Assembly: GCF_017255295.1 (NCBI RefSeq)
Contig: NZ_JAFKDE010000007.1
Location: 248,001-312,000 of the forward strand
DNA length: 64,000 nucleotides
Source of the DNA: Nitratireductor aquimarinus
GTDB taxonomy: Bacteria > Pseudomonadota > Alphaproteobacteria > Rhizobiales > Rhizobiaceae
Direction: 5' to 3'
This document shows positions 8,286 to 19,710 of the stretch, piece by piece. The notes under the pieces were generated by a model. It saw only the letters and a list, made by a program, of their open reading frames with translations, did no database searches and was not told where the DNA came from. How positions within the stretch are numbered: the stretch's first letter is position 1; the number at the start of each line of letters is the position of its first letter. Both the position numbers and the translations under genes were made by a program.

Positions 8286-9847
8286 GCCTTGCCTCCCTTG
8301 CCGGTGGTCTTCTTGCTGGCCGGTTTGGCGCCGCGCTTGCCGGGCACGCTGGAGGGCACAGCGCCCTTGTCAACGCGTTTGGAGAATTCGGTTTCGCCAC
8401 CCTTGGCGAGAACCCTGGCCTGCTTGACCCACTCCTCCCGTTCGATGCGACCGGGGAAGGCAAGATAGGAACCGACCCACTGCACCTCGGCTTTCTTCCA
8501 CGCCGCGATCTGGTCGAAGTGCCAGACCCCGAGCGCGTTCAGCTTCTTCTCGCTGGCCGGTCCGATGCCCTTCACGCGGGTGAGGTTGTTGGCCCCGCCC
8601 TCGCGCGCCTTCCTGAGACCGTGCGGCTGGCTGCCGGGGTAGTCTCCGGCATTGGCGATCTTCACCTCACTGGCAGCAGGAGCCGGCTTCGCAGCCTTGC
8701 TTTTCGCTGCCGCAGGCTTGGCCGCAGCGGAAGCCTTGGGTGAAGACTTGGCCGTGGCCGCCTTTGCGCCGGAAGCGCCTGCGGCAGAGGCTTTCTTTGT
8801 CGATCCAGCCTTTGAGGTCGCCTTCTTCGCCGCCGCCTTCTTTTTGGCTGCAGGCGCGGCTGCATCGCCCGCCTGCTCGTCCTTCGAGACCCTGGCGATA
8901 TCCTCACGCACCTCCGGCATGTCGATCTCGTCCTCGTCATCGACGCCCAGATAGGCGGCAATGACCTTCGGATCGTTCTTCACGAACTCGGCCGGGCCAT
9001 CGGAGATCTTCACACCGTAATCCAGCACGATGACATGGTCGGAGATTTCCATCACCACGCCCATGTCATGCTCGATCAGGAGAACCGACACTTTGTGCTC
9101 GTCGCGAATGTATTTCAGCAGTTCGTTGAGTTCTGCCGATTCACGCGGGTTGAGGCCGGCTGCCGGCTCATCGAGACACAGGAGCTGCGGCCTCGTGCAC
9201 ATGGCGCGGGCGATTTCCAGACGGCGCTGCGCGCCATAGGGAAGATCAGCCGCCGGATCGTCTGCACGATCCACGAGGTTCGTGTGCTCCAGCCAGTAGA
9301 CCGCCTTGTCGATGGCCTCCTGCTGCGCGTGCTTGTAGCCGGGCAGCCCCAGAATGCCGCCGATCGAGAAACCGGACGCAACCATCAGCGGATTGTGCTG
9401 GGCAACGAGCAGGTTTTCCAGAACGGTCATGCCGCCGAACAGGCGGATGTTCTGGAAGGTGCGCGCCACCTTGGCCTTGTGCGAGATCTCGTGATCGGGC
9501 ATGCGCTCCAGAAGGTAGACCGCGCCGTTGCCGGTGGTCTTCCAGCGCTGGCCGCTATCGGTCAACGCATCCACGTCTTCCTGCTGGCGACCCGGACCGT
9601 GACGCATGACGATGCGCCCTTCCGTCGGCTTGTAGAAGCCGGTCACGCAGTTGAAGACCGTGGTCTTGCCCGCTCCGTTCGGGCCGATCAGGGCAGTGAT
9701 ATCACCCCGGCCGACATTGAAGGAGAGGTCTCCGACGGCCACGAGGCCGCCGAAGCGCATGGTTAGATGTTCGACGCTGAGCACCGGGTCCTTGTCCCAG
9801 TTGGGCGTCGCCTGAGCGTTGTTGTTCATGTTCGTCGCCGCGTCCAT
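8282..9847 (-). CDS. livG: Branched-chain amino acid ABC transporter ATPase LivG with helix-hairpin-helix-like C-terminal extension
   Basis: Residues 20-300 are a normal LivG ATPase: Walker A GPNGAGKT (55-62), signature LPYGAQRR (202-209), Walker B LLCLDEP (222-228) and H-loop IEHDMG (258-263). The protein is 521 residues, about twice the usual 250-290. Residues 301-320 are acidic, 325-400 are a low-complexity Ala/Lys/Ser linker, and 418-482 form a compact domain with KGIGPASEKKLNALGV and HFDQIAAW, like the helix-hairpin-helix tail known from rhizobial NuoE and ribosomal protein L21. A Lys-rich end follows. The frame is continuous and livF overlaps its stop by four bases, so this is a true fusion and not a read-through artefact. 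Role of the tail unknown. Confidence 0.93.
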   Translation of the reverse strand: MDAATNMNNNAQATPNWDKDPVLSVEHLTMRFGGLVAVGDLSFNVGRGDITALIGPNGAGKTTVFNCVTGFYKPTEGRIVMRHGPGRQQEDVDALTDSGQRWKTTGNGAVYLLERMPDHEISHKAKVARTFQNIRLFGGMTVLENLLVAQHNPLMVASGFSIGGILGLPGYKHAQQEAIDKAVYWLEHTNLVDRADDPAADLPYGAQRRLEIARAMCTRPQLLCLDEPAAGLNPRESAELNELLKYIRDEHKVSVLLIEHDMGVVMEISDHVIVLDYGVKISDGPAEFVKNDPKVIAAYLGVDDEDEIDMPEVREDIARVSKDEQAGDAAAPAAKKKAAAKKATSKAGSTKKASAAGASGAKAATAKSSPKASAAAKPAAAKSKAAKPAPAASEVKIANAGDYPGSQPHGLRKAREGGANNLTRVKGIGPASEKKLNALGVWHFDQIAAWKKAEVQWVGSYLAFPGRIEREEWVKQARVLAKGGETEFSKRVDKGAVPSSVPGKRGAKPASKKTTGKGGKA

Positions 9848-11237
9848 CAGTGTCCCTCACCCTGAGCCACCATATCGGCGCCAATGCGTTTCTTTTCCTT
9901 CAGAGCCACGGACGGTTCGCGGGTCGATATGAGACCACGCGGCTTCCACACCATGATGAGAACCATGGCGAGACCGAAGATCAGCATACGATACTGAACC
10001 GGGTCGAAACCCGAACCGAAGATCTGCTGGAGGAACCCGAGATTGCGCAGCAGTTCGATGCCGCCAATCATGACGATGGAGGCGATGACAACGCCGATCT
10101 GCGAGCCGAGACCGCCCAGAACCACGATGGCGAGGATGATCGCCGATTCCAGGAAGGTGAAGCTCTCCGGCGAAATGAAGCCCTGTCGCGTTGCGAAGAA
10201 GGACCCGGCGAAGCCACCGAACATGGCGCCGATGGAGAAAGCTGTCAGCTTCGTGTTGCGGGTGTTGATGCCCAGCGAACGGCAGGCGATTTCATCTTCA
10301 CGCAGCGCCTCCCAGGCGCGCCCGATGGGCAGCCTGCGCAGACGCATGGTCACGAAATTGGTGATCAGCGCGAGAACGAAGATGATGTAGTAGAGGAAGA
10401 TGAAGCGCTGGATCGGATCGTAGGCGATGCCGAAGAAGTCGGCAAAGCCGCCCTCGCCCCGCTTCAGTTCCAGACCGAAGAAGGTGGGTTTCGGAATGCC
10501 CGAAATGCCATCCGGTCCATTGGTGAACTCGTACCAGTTCAACAGCACCACGCGGATGATCTCACCGAAGGCCAGCGTGACGATGGCCAGATAGTCGCCC
10601 CTGAGCCTGAGCACGGGGAAGCCGAGCACGATGCCCCAGCAGGCGGCGAGAATGCCGGCAAGCGGCAGCGCGAACCAGAAGCCGATGTCGAGATACTGTG
10701 CGAGCAGCGCGAAGGAATATGCGCCAACCGCATAGAACGCGACATAGCCGAGGTCGAGCAGACCCGCCAGTCCCACCACGATGTTCAGCCCCCAGCCGAG
10801 CATGATGTAGGTCATGATCAGGATCGCCAGATCGATGAACTGACGGTCCTTGTTGGGGAAGAAGGTGATGAAGAAGAAGGGCAGGATCAGCGCGAAAGCG
10901 AAAAGCGCCCGCATCATCCATTTGCCGGCGCCGGCGAAGCGGCCATTGCCGGGCATGCTGGAAGCGAATTTCTGCGTGATCGGGCTGTTGGTCTTGAAGA
11001 CGAACAGATTGAGCAGAAGCCGACCGGCGAAGACGACGAGGATCGAGACGATCCACGCGCCCCAGCGCATCTTGAGATCAAGACCACCGGGCGCGATGTC
11101 GGTGCGCACGCCGATGAAGAAGAACCCGAGCACCGCGACCAGGAAGCCGGCGGTGGCCGCATCCTTGACCGAGGCCGCGAAGGAATTCGGGTCGGCCGGC
11201 TGCGTGCCGACCGCCTTGTTGGAACCGTTCATCGCCA

Positions 11238-11238
<1 letters not shown>
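9847..11238 (-). CDS. livM: Branched-chain amino acid ABC transporter permease LivM
   Basis: A 463-residue inner-membrane permease of the LivM type. The core (about 125-430) has the typical helices and the segments LNIVVGLAGLLDLGYVAFYAVGAY and the cytosolic loop GRAWEALREDEIACRSLGIN that contacts the ATPases. The N-terminal 120 residues add two or three helices, as is common in the longer alphaproteobacterial LivM proteins. Its start overlaps the livH stop and its stop overlaps the livG start by one base each, so expression is coupled. Confidence 0.94.
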
Positions 11239-12161
<923 letters not shown>

Positions 12162-12532
12162 GAGATATGCAACTCCCCTGAAATGTCGCCAGTAAAGCGC
12201 ATTTCTTATTGTTTCCCCTTAGGTAGTCGTAGTGGAACGACATTCGATTGCAATGTCAAAGTTCCCACGACCGGTTTCAGACCGAGGCCGGTTTTTCCAG
12301 CTCTTCTTGACGCGGGAAGCTAGCACTGGACCAATGCAATGTCATCGCATTGAACGGCGCGATTTTGAAAAAATCGGCGGATCGTCCCGGCATTTACCGT
12401 TACCGCGCATCATTATTGCAAGTTTGAGACAAAAATGACCGGATAAAATCGTCTGTTTCAAAATGCAAAAACACCCGCACCGGGAACCGATGCGGGTGTC
12501 CTCAAAATTGAGCGATAAACGCGAAAAACGGG
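12162..12532. other. Intergenic region: liv promoter region and mmsA terminator
   Basis: No gene is seen here. Both flanking genes are on the minus strand, so the region holds the end of the mmsA transcript (terminator at 12471-12499) and the promoter of livH. A perfect 6-bp dyad CAATGC-N9-GCATTG at 12332-12352 is the best candidate operator for liv control (for example by an Lrp-type protein encoded elsewhere); this is weak evidence. I could not pick a convincing -35/-10 pair. Confidence 0.4.
12471..12499 (-). terminator. Rho-independent terminator of mmsA
   Basis: On the minus strand a perfect 9-bp stem (ACACCCGCA / TGCGGGTGT, 11-nt loop) is followed directly by TTTTTGCATTTTG. It lies about 34 bases after the mmsA stop. 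Confidence 0.88.
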
Positions 12533-14029
<1,497 letters not shown>

Positions 14030-14111
14030 GAGGCTTCTCCCTGGTTATGAAGTCGCCGGCATTGTCTTCACTCGACGGCTGTTTGGCAACGCGATGCAAA
14101 CAGCAACCGTT

Positions 14112-14152
14112 GTGCAGAAATTAAAGTCGAAATAGGATATACCGTGCAGAAA
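14112..14152. promoter_or_regulatory. Direct repeat in the mmsA-lysR divergent gap
   Basis: The 9-mer GTGCAGAAA occurs twice, at 14112-14120 and 14144-14152, 32 bp apart (about three helical turns), inside the 145-bp divergent intergenic region. Such placement fits binding of a LysR-type tetramer to control mmsA and its own gene. No classical T-N11-A palindrome was clearer than this. Confidence 0.35.
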
Positions 14153-14174
14153 ACGCCTAACCGGGAGGAATGGC

Positions 14175-15056
14175 ATGAACTGGGACGATGTGCGCGTGTT
14201 TCTCGCCGTTGCACGGGCCGGCCAGATACTGGGCGCGGCCAAGCGGCTCGGCCTCAATCACGCAACCGTCTCAAGGCGGGTGGCGGCGCTGGAGGATGCG
14301 ATTGGCGCAAAGCTCTTTCACCGCCTGACGACAGGCACGGAGTTGACGGCGGCGGGCGAGCAATTGCTGGCAACGGCGGAACGCATGGAAGCCGACATGA
14401 TCGCCGCGCGCGCCGAGATTGCCGGCGAGAGCGAAGACGTGACCGGCACCGTGCGGATCGGCGCCCCGGACGGTTTTGGCGTTGCCTTTCTTGCGCCCCG
14501 GCTGGGCGCGCTGACCGCGCGGCATCCGGGGCTTTCAGTGCAGCTCGTGCCCGTTCCACGTTCGCTCTCGCTTTCGCGCCGCGAGGCCGACATTGCAGTG
14601 ACCGTGGACCGCCCGACGGAAGGCCGGCTGGTGGCCGCAAAGCTGGTGGACTACACGCTCGGTCTCTATGCCTCGAAAGACTATGCGCAGGCACACGACC
14701 TGCCGAAGCAGGCCGCCGATCTCTCCGCCCACAGGCTGGTGGGATATGTACCCGATCTGGTTTTCAGCCCGACACTGGATTACGCCGCCGAGGTCTCCGA
14801 AAACTGGAGAACGGACTTTGCCGTTTCATCGGCCATGGGCCAGGTGGAAGCGGTGCGCGCCGGCGCGGGCATCGGCATTCTGCACACTTTCATCGCGCGC
14901 AGGCACGATGATCTTGTGCCGATTGACTGGGCGGGACCGATCCGCCGCAGCTACTGGACCGTCTACCATGAATCCATGCGCCCCACCCGCCGCATTCAGG
15001 TGGCGGCAGCCTTCATCAGCGAGCTGGTAGAAAAAGAGCGGCATCTGTTCAGCTAG
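14175..15056 (+). CDS. LysR family transcriptional regulator
   Basis: A 293-residue LysR-type regulator: winged helix-turn-helix at 1-60 (WDDVRVFLAVARAGQILGAAKRLGLNHATVSRRV), linker helix, then a periplasmic-binding-like effector domain. The start has GGGAGG six bases upstream. It is divergent from mmsA, which suggests that it controls that gene in response to a semialdehyde or CoA-pathway intermediate. The effector is unknown. Confidence in the family is high, in the target moderate. Confidence 0.92.
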   Translation: MNWDDVRVFLAVARAGQILGAAKRLGLNHATVSRRVAALEDAIGAKLFHRLTTGTELTAAGEQLLATAERMEADMIAARAEIAGESEDVTGTVRIGAPDGFGVAFLAPRLGALTARHPGLSVQLVPVPRSLSLSRREADIAVTVDRPTEGRLVAAKLVDYTLGLYASKDYAQAHDLPKQAADLSAHRLVGYVPDLVFSPTLDYAAEVSENWRTDFAVSSAMGQVEAVRAGAGIGILHTFIARRHDDLVPIDWAGPIRRSYWTVYHESMRPTRRIQVAAAFISELVEKERHLFS

Positions 15057-15143
15057 AGGCAGGTGCTAAGCCGGCGTTTTTATTTCGTTAAAGACTTGTC
15101 GCCACAACTGGCGGCCCAACCCGTTCACACTGGAGATTTCGCC

Positions 15144-16706
15144 ATGGCGTCCCGCATTCTCGCAGCCGCAACCGCGCTGGCCCTGACCGCCGCGCCGGCA
15201 GCCGCGCTGGCCAACGATCTGCCGCCACCCGCACAGACTGCGGGCGTCGCCATTCCCGATGGCCAGATCGAGAAGGCCGTCGAGGCGCTCGACGCCCTCA
15301 TCCAGAACGCCATGAAGGAGACCGGCGTGCCGGGTCTCGCGGTTGCCGTGGTGCGCAAGGACGAGGTCCTGTTCGCCAAGGGCTATGGCGTGCGCAAGGC
15401 AGGCGAGGAAGCAGCCGTCGACACCGACACGGCGTTCCAGCTTGCCTCGCTGTCCAAATCCGTTGGCGCGACCGTGGTGGCGCAGCAGGTGGGCGAAGGC
15501 GTGGTCGACTGGAACACGCCGATGGCCGACATCCTGCCCTGGTTCAAGCTTTCCAATCCCAACAGCACGGCGCTCCTGACCGTTGGCGATCTTTATGCGC
15601 ACCGCTCGGGCCTGCCCGACCATGCGGGCGATGATCTCGAAGATCTGGGCTTTCCGCGCCAGGTCATCCTGGAACAGCTCCGGCATCTGAAAGTCGGCGC
15701 GTTCCGCCTGCAATACGCCTATACGAATTTCGGCCTGACGGCTGCGGCAGAGGCCGTGGCGGGCGTGGCCGGCAAGGACTGGGCAACGCTCAGCGACGAC
15801 GCCATCTACAAGCCGCTCGGCATGGAGAGCACCTCCTCCCGGCTGAAGGATTTTCTGGCGCGCGACAACCGCGCCCATGGCCACATGCGCGAGGGCGATG
15901 CGTGGGAGGTGCTTTTCCAGCGCGATCCCGATGCGCAGTCGCCGGCGGGCGGTGTGAGCGCCAGCGTGAACGACATGGCGAAATGGCTGCGCATGGTGCT
16001 CGGCAATGGCGAATATGACGGTCGCAGCATTGTCGACTCCGAGGCTCTCCTGCCGGCTCTCAGCCCGCAGGTGGTTTCCGGCAAGCCCGCGACACCCGCT
16101 GCACGCGCCAGCTTTTACGGTTACGGTTTTGGTGTCGGCGTTTCGCCGGCAGGGCGTGTCATGATCAGCCATTCGGGCGCTTTTGCCCTCGGTGCGGCAA
16201 CCAATTTCATCATGATCCCTTCCGCCGATATCGGCATCGTGGTCCTGACCAATGCGCAGCCCATCGGCCTGGCTGAAGGCATCTCCATGAGCTTCATGGA
16301 TCTGGTGCAGTATGGCGAGATGCAGCGCGACTGGCTTGCCATGTATCCCATCGCCTTCGCGCCGATGCTGGCGCCGTTTGGCGAACTTGCGGGACAGAAA
16401 GCGCCTGAAGACGCAAAGCCCGCGCGCGAACACGCCGCCTATACCGGCACGTTCGCCAATGACTATTTCGGCAACCTCATTGTCGAGGAAGACAAGGACG
16501 GCCTCGTCATGAAGGTGGAAGGCACGTCCAGCACCTTCCCGCTGGAGCACTGGACGGGCGATGCGTTCACTTTCCGCCCGCGCAACGAGAACGCCATGGC
16601 GGGCTCCGTCTCGGCCGTCACGTTCAGCATGGACGGCGATCTGGCCAAAGAGGTCCGCGTGGAGTATTTCGACCAGTTGAAGGACGGCACGTTCGTTCGG
16701 AAGTAG
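15144..16706 (+). CDS. Secreted serine hydrolase, beta-lactamase class C / D,D-peptidase-like
   Basis: A 520-residue exported enzyme of the beta-lactamase (PF00144) superfamily. Residues 1-24 form a signal peptide. The three active-site elements are visible: S-x-x-K as LASLSKSVG (about 103-106), Y-x-N as YAYTNFGL, and H-x-G as SHSGAF. After the catalytic part comes a C-terminal beta-rich domain (about 410-520), as in many esterase-like or D-aminopeptidase-like members. The start at 15144 is preferred because GGAG lies eight bases upstream and a signal peptide follows directly. The substrate may be a peptide, ester or peptidoglycan fragment; a true beta-lactamase role is unlikely given the extra domain. 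It follows the LysR gene by 87 bp. Confidence 0.85.
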   Translation: MASRILAAATALALTAAPAAALANDLPPPAQTAGVAIPDGQIEKAVEALDALIQNAMKETGVPGLAVAVVRKDEVLFAKGYGVRKAGEEAAVDTDTAFQLASLSKSVGATVVAQQVGEGVVDWNTPMADILPWFKLSNPNSTALLTVGDLYAHRSGLPDHAGDDLEDLGFPRQVILEQLRHLKVGAFRLQYAYTNFGLTAAAEAVAGVAGKDWATLSDDAIYKPLGMESTSSRLKDFLARDNRAHGHMREGDAWEVLFQRDPDAQSPAGGVSASVNDMAKWLRMVLGNGEYDGRSIVDSEALLPALSPQVVSGKPATPAARASFYGYGFGVGVSPAGRVMISHSGAFALGAATNFIMIPSADIGIVVLTNAQPIGLAEGISMSFMDLVQYGEMQRDWLAMYPIAFAPMLAPFGELAGQKAPEDAKPAREHAAYTGTFANDYFGNLIVEEDKDGLVMKVEGTSSTFPLEHWTGDAFTFRPRNENAMAGSVSAVTFSMDGDLAKEVRVEYFDQLKDGTFVRK

Positions 16707-16774
16707 ATCCGACGACGCTGCCGCCGGTTAGAGGAAGCGCCGGGCCCGTGGCCCGGTGCAGAAGAAGGCACGAT

Positions 16775-17077
16775 ATGACCGACAGCAATGACGACTATGT
16801 ATATGACGACGTGACCGGCGAATGGATGCCGGCCTCGGAAATGGCCGCTCTTGAAGCACAGCGCGGCGCGGTCGTCGACGCGGAAGGAAACCCGCTGGCG
16901 GACGGCGATTCCGTGACGCTGATCAAGGATCTGAAGGTGAAGGGCGCAGGCCAGACGCTGAAGCGCGGCACCGTGATCAAGACGATCCGCCTGACGGACA
17001 ACAAGGAAGAGATCGACTGCCGCCACGAAGGCATCAAGGGTCTCGTTCTTCGCACGGAATTCGTGCGCAAGCGCTAA
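16775..17077 (+). CDS. YjdM/PhnA-like protein lacking the zinc ribbon
   Basis: A 100-residue protein whose C-terminal 65 residues (ANG-like AEGNPLADGDSVTLIKDLKVKG, then RGTVIKTIRL and a final EFVRKR) match the YjdM domain of 'alkylphosphonate utilisation' PhnA proteins. The N-terminal CxxC...CxxC zinc ribbon of E. coli YjdM is absent: residues 1-35 are acidic and cysteine-free. Real function of the family is unknown and a role in phosphonate use is not supported here. A 7-bp GC-rich hairpin (16740-16756) lies in the leader, 18 bp before the ATG. Confidence 0.75.
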   Translation: MTDSNDDYVYDDVTGEWMPASEMAALEAQRGAVVDAEGNPLADGDSVTLIKDLKVKGAGQTLKRGTVIKTIRLTDNKEEIDCRHEGIKGLVLRTEFVRKR

Positions 17078-17101
17078 CACGCATACCAAGCCTTCCGGGC
17101 C

Positions 17102-17389
17102 TCAGAATGGAGGTCCGGAATGGCTGACATGATGCTTCTGCACCTCGATTGCAGACAGCTGAACATCGCCTGCAGGCGGGTTCGCGACACGGCGCCAGGC
17201 ATCCAGCGCCGCCTCACTCTCCCACAATTCGAACAGGTTCACCCGGCCCGGATCGAGCGCGTCTTCGCAGATCGCAAAATCGACGCAGCCGGGGTGGCTG
17301 CGGGCACGGCGGACCATGTCCGCGTGGGCGGCGACATGGGCATGCCGCTCTGCGGGCGAAACGGTCATATGGCCGGCGATAACGATCAT
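17102..17389 (-). CDS. Antibiotic biosynthesis monooxygenase (ABM) domain protein
   Basis: A 95-residue single-domain protein with a ferredoxin-like ABM fold signature (MIVIAGHMTVSPAERHAH, later RSHPGCVDFAICEDALDPGRVNLFE split over two strands and WESEAALDAW). Small ABM proteins include quinol monooxygenase YgiN and many enzymes or stress proteins with unknown substrates. GGGAGA lies five bases before the ATG at 17389. It lies 100 bp downstream of the phosphofructokinase gene on the same strand and converges with the YjdM-like gene. Confidence 0.85.
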   Translation of the reverse strand: MIVIAGHMTVSPAERHAHVAAHADMVRRARSHPGCVDFAICEDALDPGRVNLFELWESEAALDAWRRVANPPAGDVQLSAIEVQKHHVSHSGPPF

Positions 17390-17489
17390 TGTTCGTCTCC
17401 CTGAAAGCTCTGTCTGTGCCTCCAGAGGACGTTCGCTACCTTGCCGAACCGACAGGCGGCTACAGAAATGCGCCGCCTGCCTTTTCTCG

Positions 17490-18656
17490 TCAGACGAAAG
17501 GCTTTGCCGGATCGAAGCGGCGCGGCAGGAGGCGCTGCAGATAGGCGAGGCCTTCGTCGGAAAGACGGTTCTCATCCGGCTTGAGATAGCTCTCGGGCAT
17601 GTGGCGGGTCTTGCCGGCGACGGCGTCGAGATCGACCAGACGACAGACCGTCTTTTCGCCATCGAACTGCAGCGCGACAGAGCCATCGCCCTGTTCCACG
17701 GAGCCAACGGCAAATGCACCGGCCTCGAAAGCTTCGCGCGCATCGGTTTCGCTGATCGTGGCGATGTTGCCGCGAGGCAGATAGCCGAACGTGTCGACAC
17801 GGGCGCGCTGGCCGGCGAGATCCTCGGCAAGAATGCGCTCAATGGCCTGACCGAGATCGCTGCCGGAGAGCTTGAGATTGCCGTGCGCATCGCGCTCCTG
17901 CATTTCGGCGGGCACAAGCGTTTCGATGAGCGAGTGGCCATCGGCGTCCGAAACGCCTTCCGACATGGCGACGACACAGCGGCCATGGCGGGCGACCGTG
18001 GCCTTGACGTCTTCGATGAAACGACCGCGCTCGAAGGCGCGCTCGGGCACATAGACGAGATGCGGACCGCTCTCCTCATCCAGCGCCCAGGCGGCTGCGG
18101 CAGCCGTGAGAAAGCCCGCATGGCGGCCCATGACGATGCCCACATAGACACCCGGCAGGGCGCGGAAATCCAGATCGACGCTCAGGAACGCGCCGGCCAC
18201 CATTTCACCGGCGGAGATGAAGCCCGGCGTGTGATCGTTTTCCATCAGATCATTGTCGATGGTCTTGGGAGCATGCATGAAGGTCATGCCGCCGCCCGAT
18301 GCATCGCGCAGGATGGCCTGAGTGCCGGACGTGTCATTGCCGCCAATGTTGATGAAGGCGTCCGCGCTGACGGCTTTCAGCCCCTTCATGATCTCTTCGC
18401 AATAGGCCGCATTCGGCTTGTCGCGGGTGGAGCCCAGCGCAGCACTTGGCGTGGCGGCAATGCGCAGAAGTTCGCTCTCGGAGAGATCGGACAGGGTGAC
18501 AAAGCGTCCATCGCGAATGCCGCGCACGCCGTGCAGCGCACCGAGCACACGACAGCCGGGATAGCGCTTCATGGCTTCCAGCGTTGCGCCAACGACGGTC
18601 TGGTTGATGACGGCGGTGGGACCGCCGCCCTGGGCGATGACGAAGGTTTCGGCCAT
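17490..18656 (-). CDS. pfp: 6-phosphofructokinase, pyrophosphate-dependent type
   Basis: A 388-residue phosphofructokinase that interconverts fructose 6-phosphate and fructose 1,6-bisphosphate. Visible are the N-terminal phosphate-donor loop GGGPTAVIN, the segment PKTIDNDL with the catalytic Asp, and the sugar site MGRHAGF. The donor-specificity position reads IGGNDTSGT, so it is not the ATP-type GGDGS; the Asp after GGN fits use of pyrophosphate. The ATG at 18656 is chosen (AGGAAAGG nine bases upstream) over one at 18692 without a ribosome site. PPi-PFK in alphaproteobacteria works in both glycolytic and gluconeogenic directions. Confidence 0.88.
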   Translation of the reverse strand: MAETFVIAQGGGPTAVINQTVVGATLEAMKRYPGCRVLGALHGVRGIRDGRFVTLSDLSESELLRIAATPSAALGSTRDKPNAAYCEEIMKGLKAVSADAFINIGGNDTSGTQAILRDASGGGMTFMHAPKTIDNDLMENDHTPGFISAGEMVAGAFLSVDLDFRALPGVYVGIVMGRHAGFLTAAAAAWALDEESGPHLVYVPERAFERGRFIEDVKATVARHGRCVVAMSEGVSDADGHSLIETLVPAEMQERDAHGNLKLSGSDLGQAIERILAEDLAGQRARVDTFGYLPRGNIATISETDAREAFEAGAFAVGSVEQGDGSVALQFDGEKTVCRLVDLDAVAGKTRHMPESYLKPDENRLSDEGLAYLQRLLPRRFDPAKPFV

Positions 18657-18800
18657 GGCTTGCGCCCTTTCCTTGGAATGAGGTTCTGGCATTCATGACA
18701 TGACGGGCGCGGCGCTGAAAGAGCTGCCGCGCCCGTCATCTCGTTGATCCGTGCATTTGTGCGTCCGTATGGACGCAAAGCGGTCTAATTCACTGTCTTA

Positions 18801-18848
18801 CGCAATTCCGGACGGGAAACCGGTTCCCGCTTTTCCTGGATTTGCTTT
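18801..18848. repeat. Palindromic intergenic repeat, family C (copy 1)
   Basis: A 48-bp copy of an element with the core GCAATTCCGGACGG-AAACCGGTTCCC-ACTTTTCCTGGAATTGCT. Other copies lie at 48490-48538 and 54245-54294. It sits at the 3' end of the Usp gene, overlapping its stop codon region, and is preceded by a GCGTCC/GGACGC hairpin (about 18762-18776). Confidence 0.7.
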
Positions 18849-19701
18849 AGCGGAACAGCATGACCGGGATTTTGCAGGAGCGCAGCATCTCGGTCGTGGT
18901 CGAGCCGATGATCAGGCTGCGGATGCGCGAATGGCCATAGGCTCCCATCACCAGAAGGCCGAAATTCTCGCTCTCGACGCGCTCGGAGATGACGGTTTCG
19001 GGCTGGCCCGCCACGACCTCGCTCTGCACCGCGACACCGGCACCGCGCAGAACGGCCTCGGCTTCTGCAAGACGGTTGCGCGCCTCGGTGTTGTCGGTTC
19101 CGACCATCAGAAGCTTGACGGTGAGCTCCGCAAACAGCGGCGAGCGGGAAATGGCGTCGACCGCCTTGATGCTGCTCGCACCGCCATCATAGGCGACGAG
19201 CACCTTTTCGATGGGCTTGAAGGCGCGGGCCGCGACGAAGACCGGCTTGTGACTTGCGCGAACGACACGCTCGAGATTTGAGCCCAGATGCAGCTTGGCG
19301 AAATCCGCCGCCTCACCGCGCTTGCCGATGACCAGAAGGTCGGAATCGGCCTCAACCTCGGCGACCGTGTCGACCACATCGCCATGGCGCAGACGACCCG
19401 ATACAGCCTCGACGCCTGCGGCGCGCACGGCGGCCTCACCATCTTCGAGGATGGCGCGGCCACGCTTCATGGCGAGACGCGCGCGCTGCTCATCAAGCTC
19501 TGAGAGTTCCTTGAGCAGCGAAGAACGCGCGCCGAGCGCGATGTTGCCCGACAGATCGGACGGCGCGCTGCCGGTTTCGTGCCGGCCCAGCAGGTGAAGA
19601 AGCTCCACGGAGGCATCGAGCCGTCCGGCGATCCACGCCGCATGTTCGCACACGCTCTGCGAATAGATGGAGCCGTCGATGAATGCAGTGATCTTTGACA
19701 T
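18847..19701 (-). CDS. Universal stress protein, tandem Usp domains
   Basis: A 284-residue protein made of two UspA-type domains (about 1-145 and 150-284). The second domain carries the ATP-site pattern near its end: GAYGHSRIRSLIIGSTT, the G-x2-G-x9-G-S/T motif. The first has the comparable stretch GKRGEAADFAKLHLGSNLE. The start has AGGAGG five bases upstream and lies only nine bases after the SulP stop, so the two are one operon; tandem Usp proteins often accompany anion transporters and may sense ATP or energy state for them. Confidence 0.9.
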   Translation of the reverse strand: MSKITAFIDGSIYSQSVCEHAAWIAGRLDASVELLHLLGRHETGSAPSDLSGNIALGARSSLLKELSELDEQRARLAMKRGRAILEDGEAAVRAAGVEAVSGRLRHGDVVDTVAEVEADSDLLVIGKRGEAADFAKLHLGSNLERVVRASHKPVFVAARAFKPIEKVLVAYDGGASSIKAVDAISRSPLFAELTVKLLMVGTDNTEARNRLAEAEAVLRGAGVAVQSEVVAGQPETVISERVESENFGLLVMGAYGHSRIRSLIIGSTTTEMLRSCKIPVMLFR

Positions 19702-19710
19702 CTCTACCTC

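Noticed and set aside
16775-17077. Phosphonate-use gene (phnA name)
   Set aside because: No phn genes nearby, and the family name does not imply phosphonatase activity.
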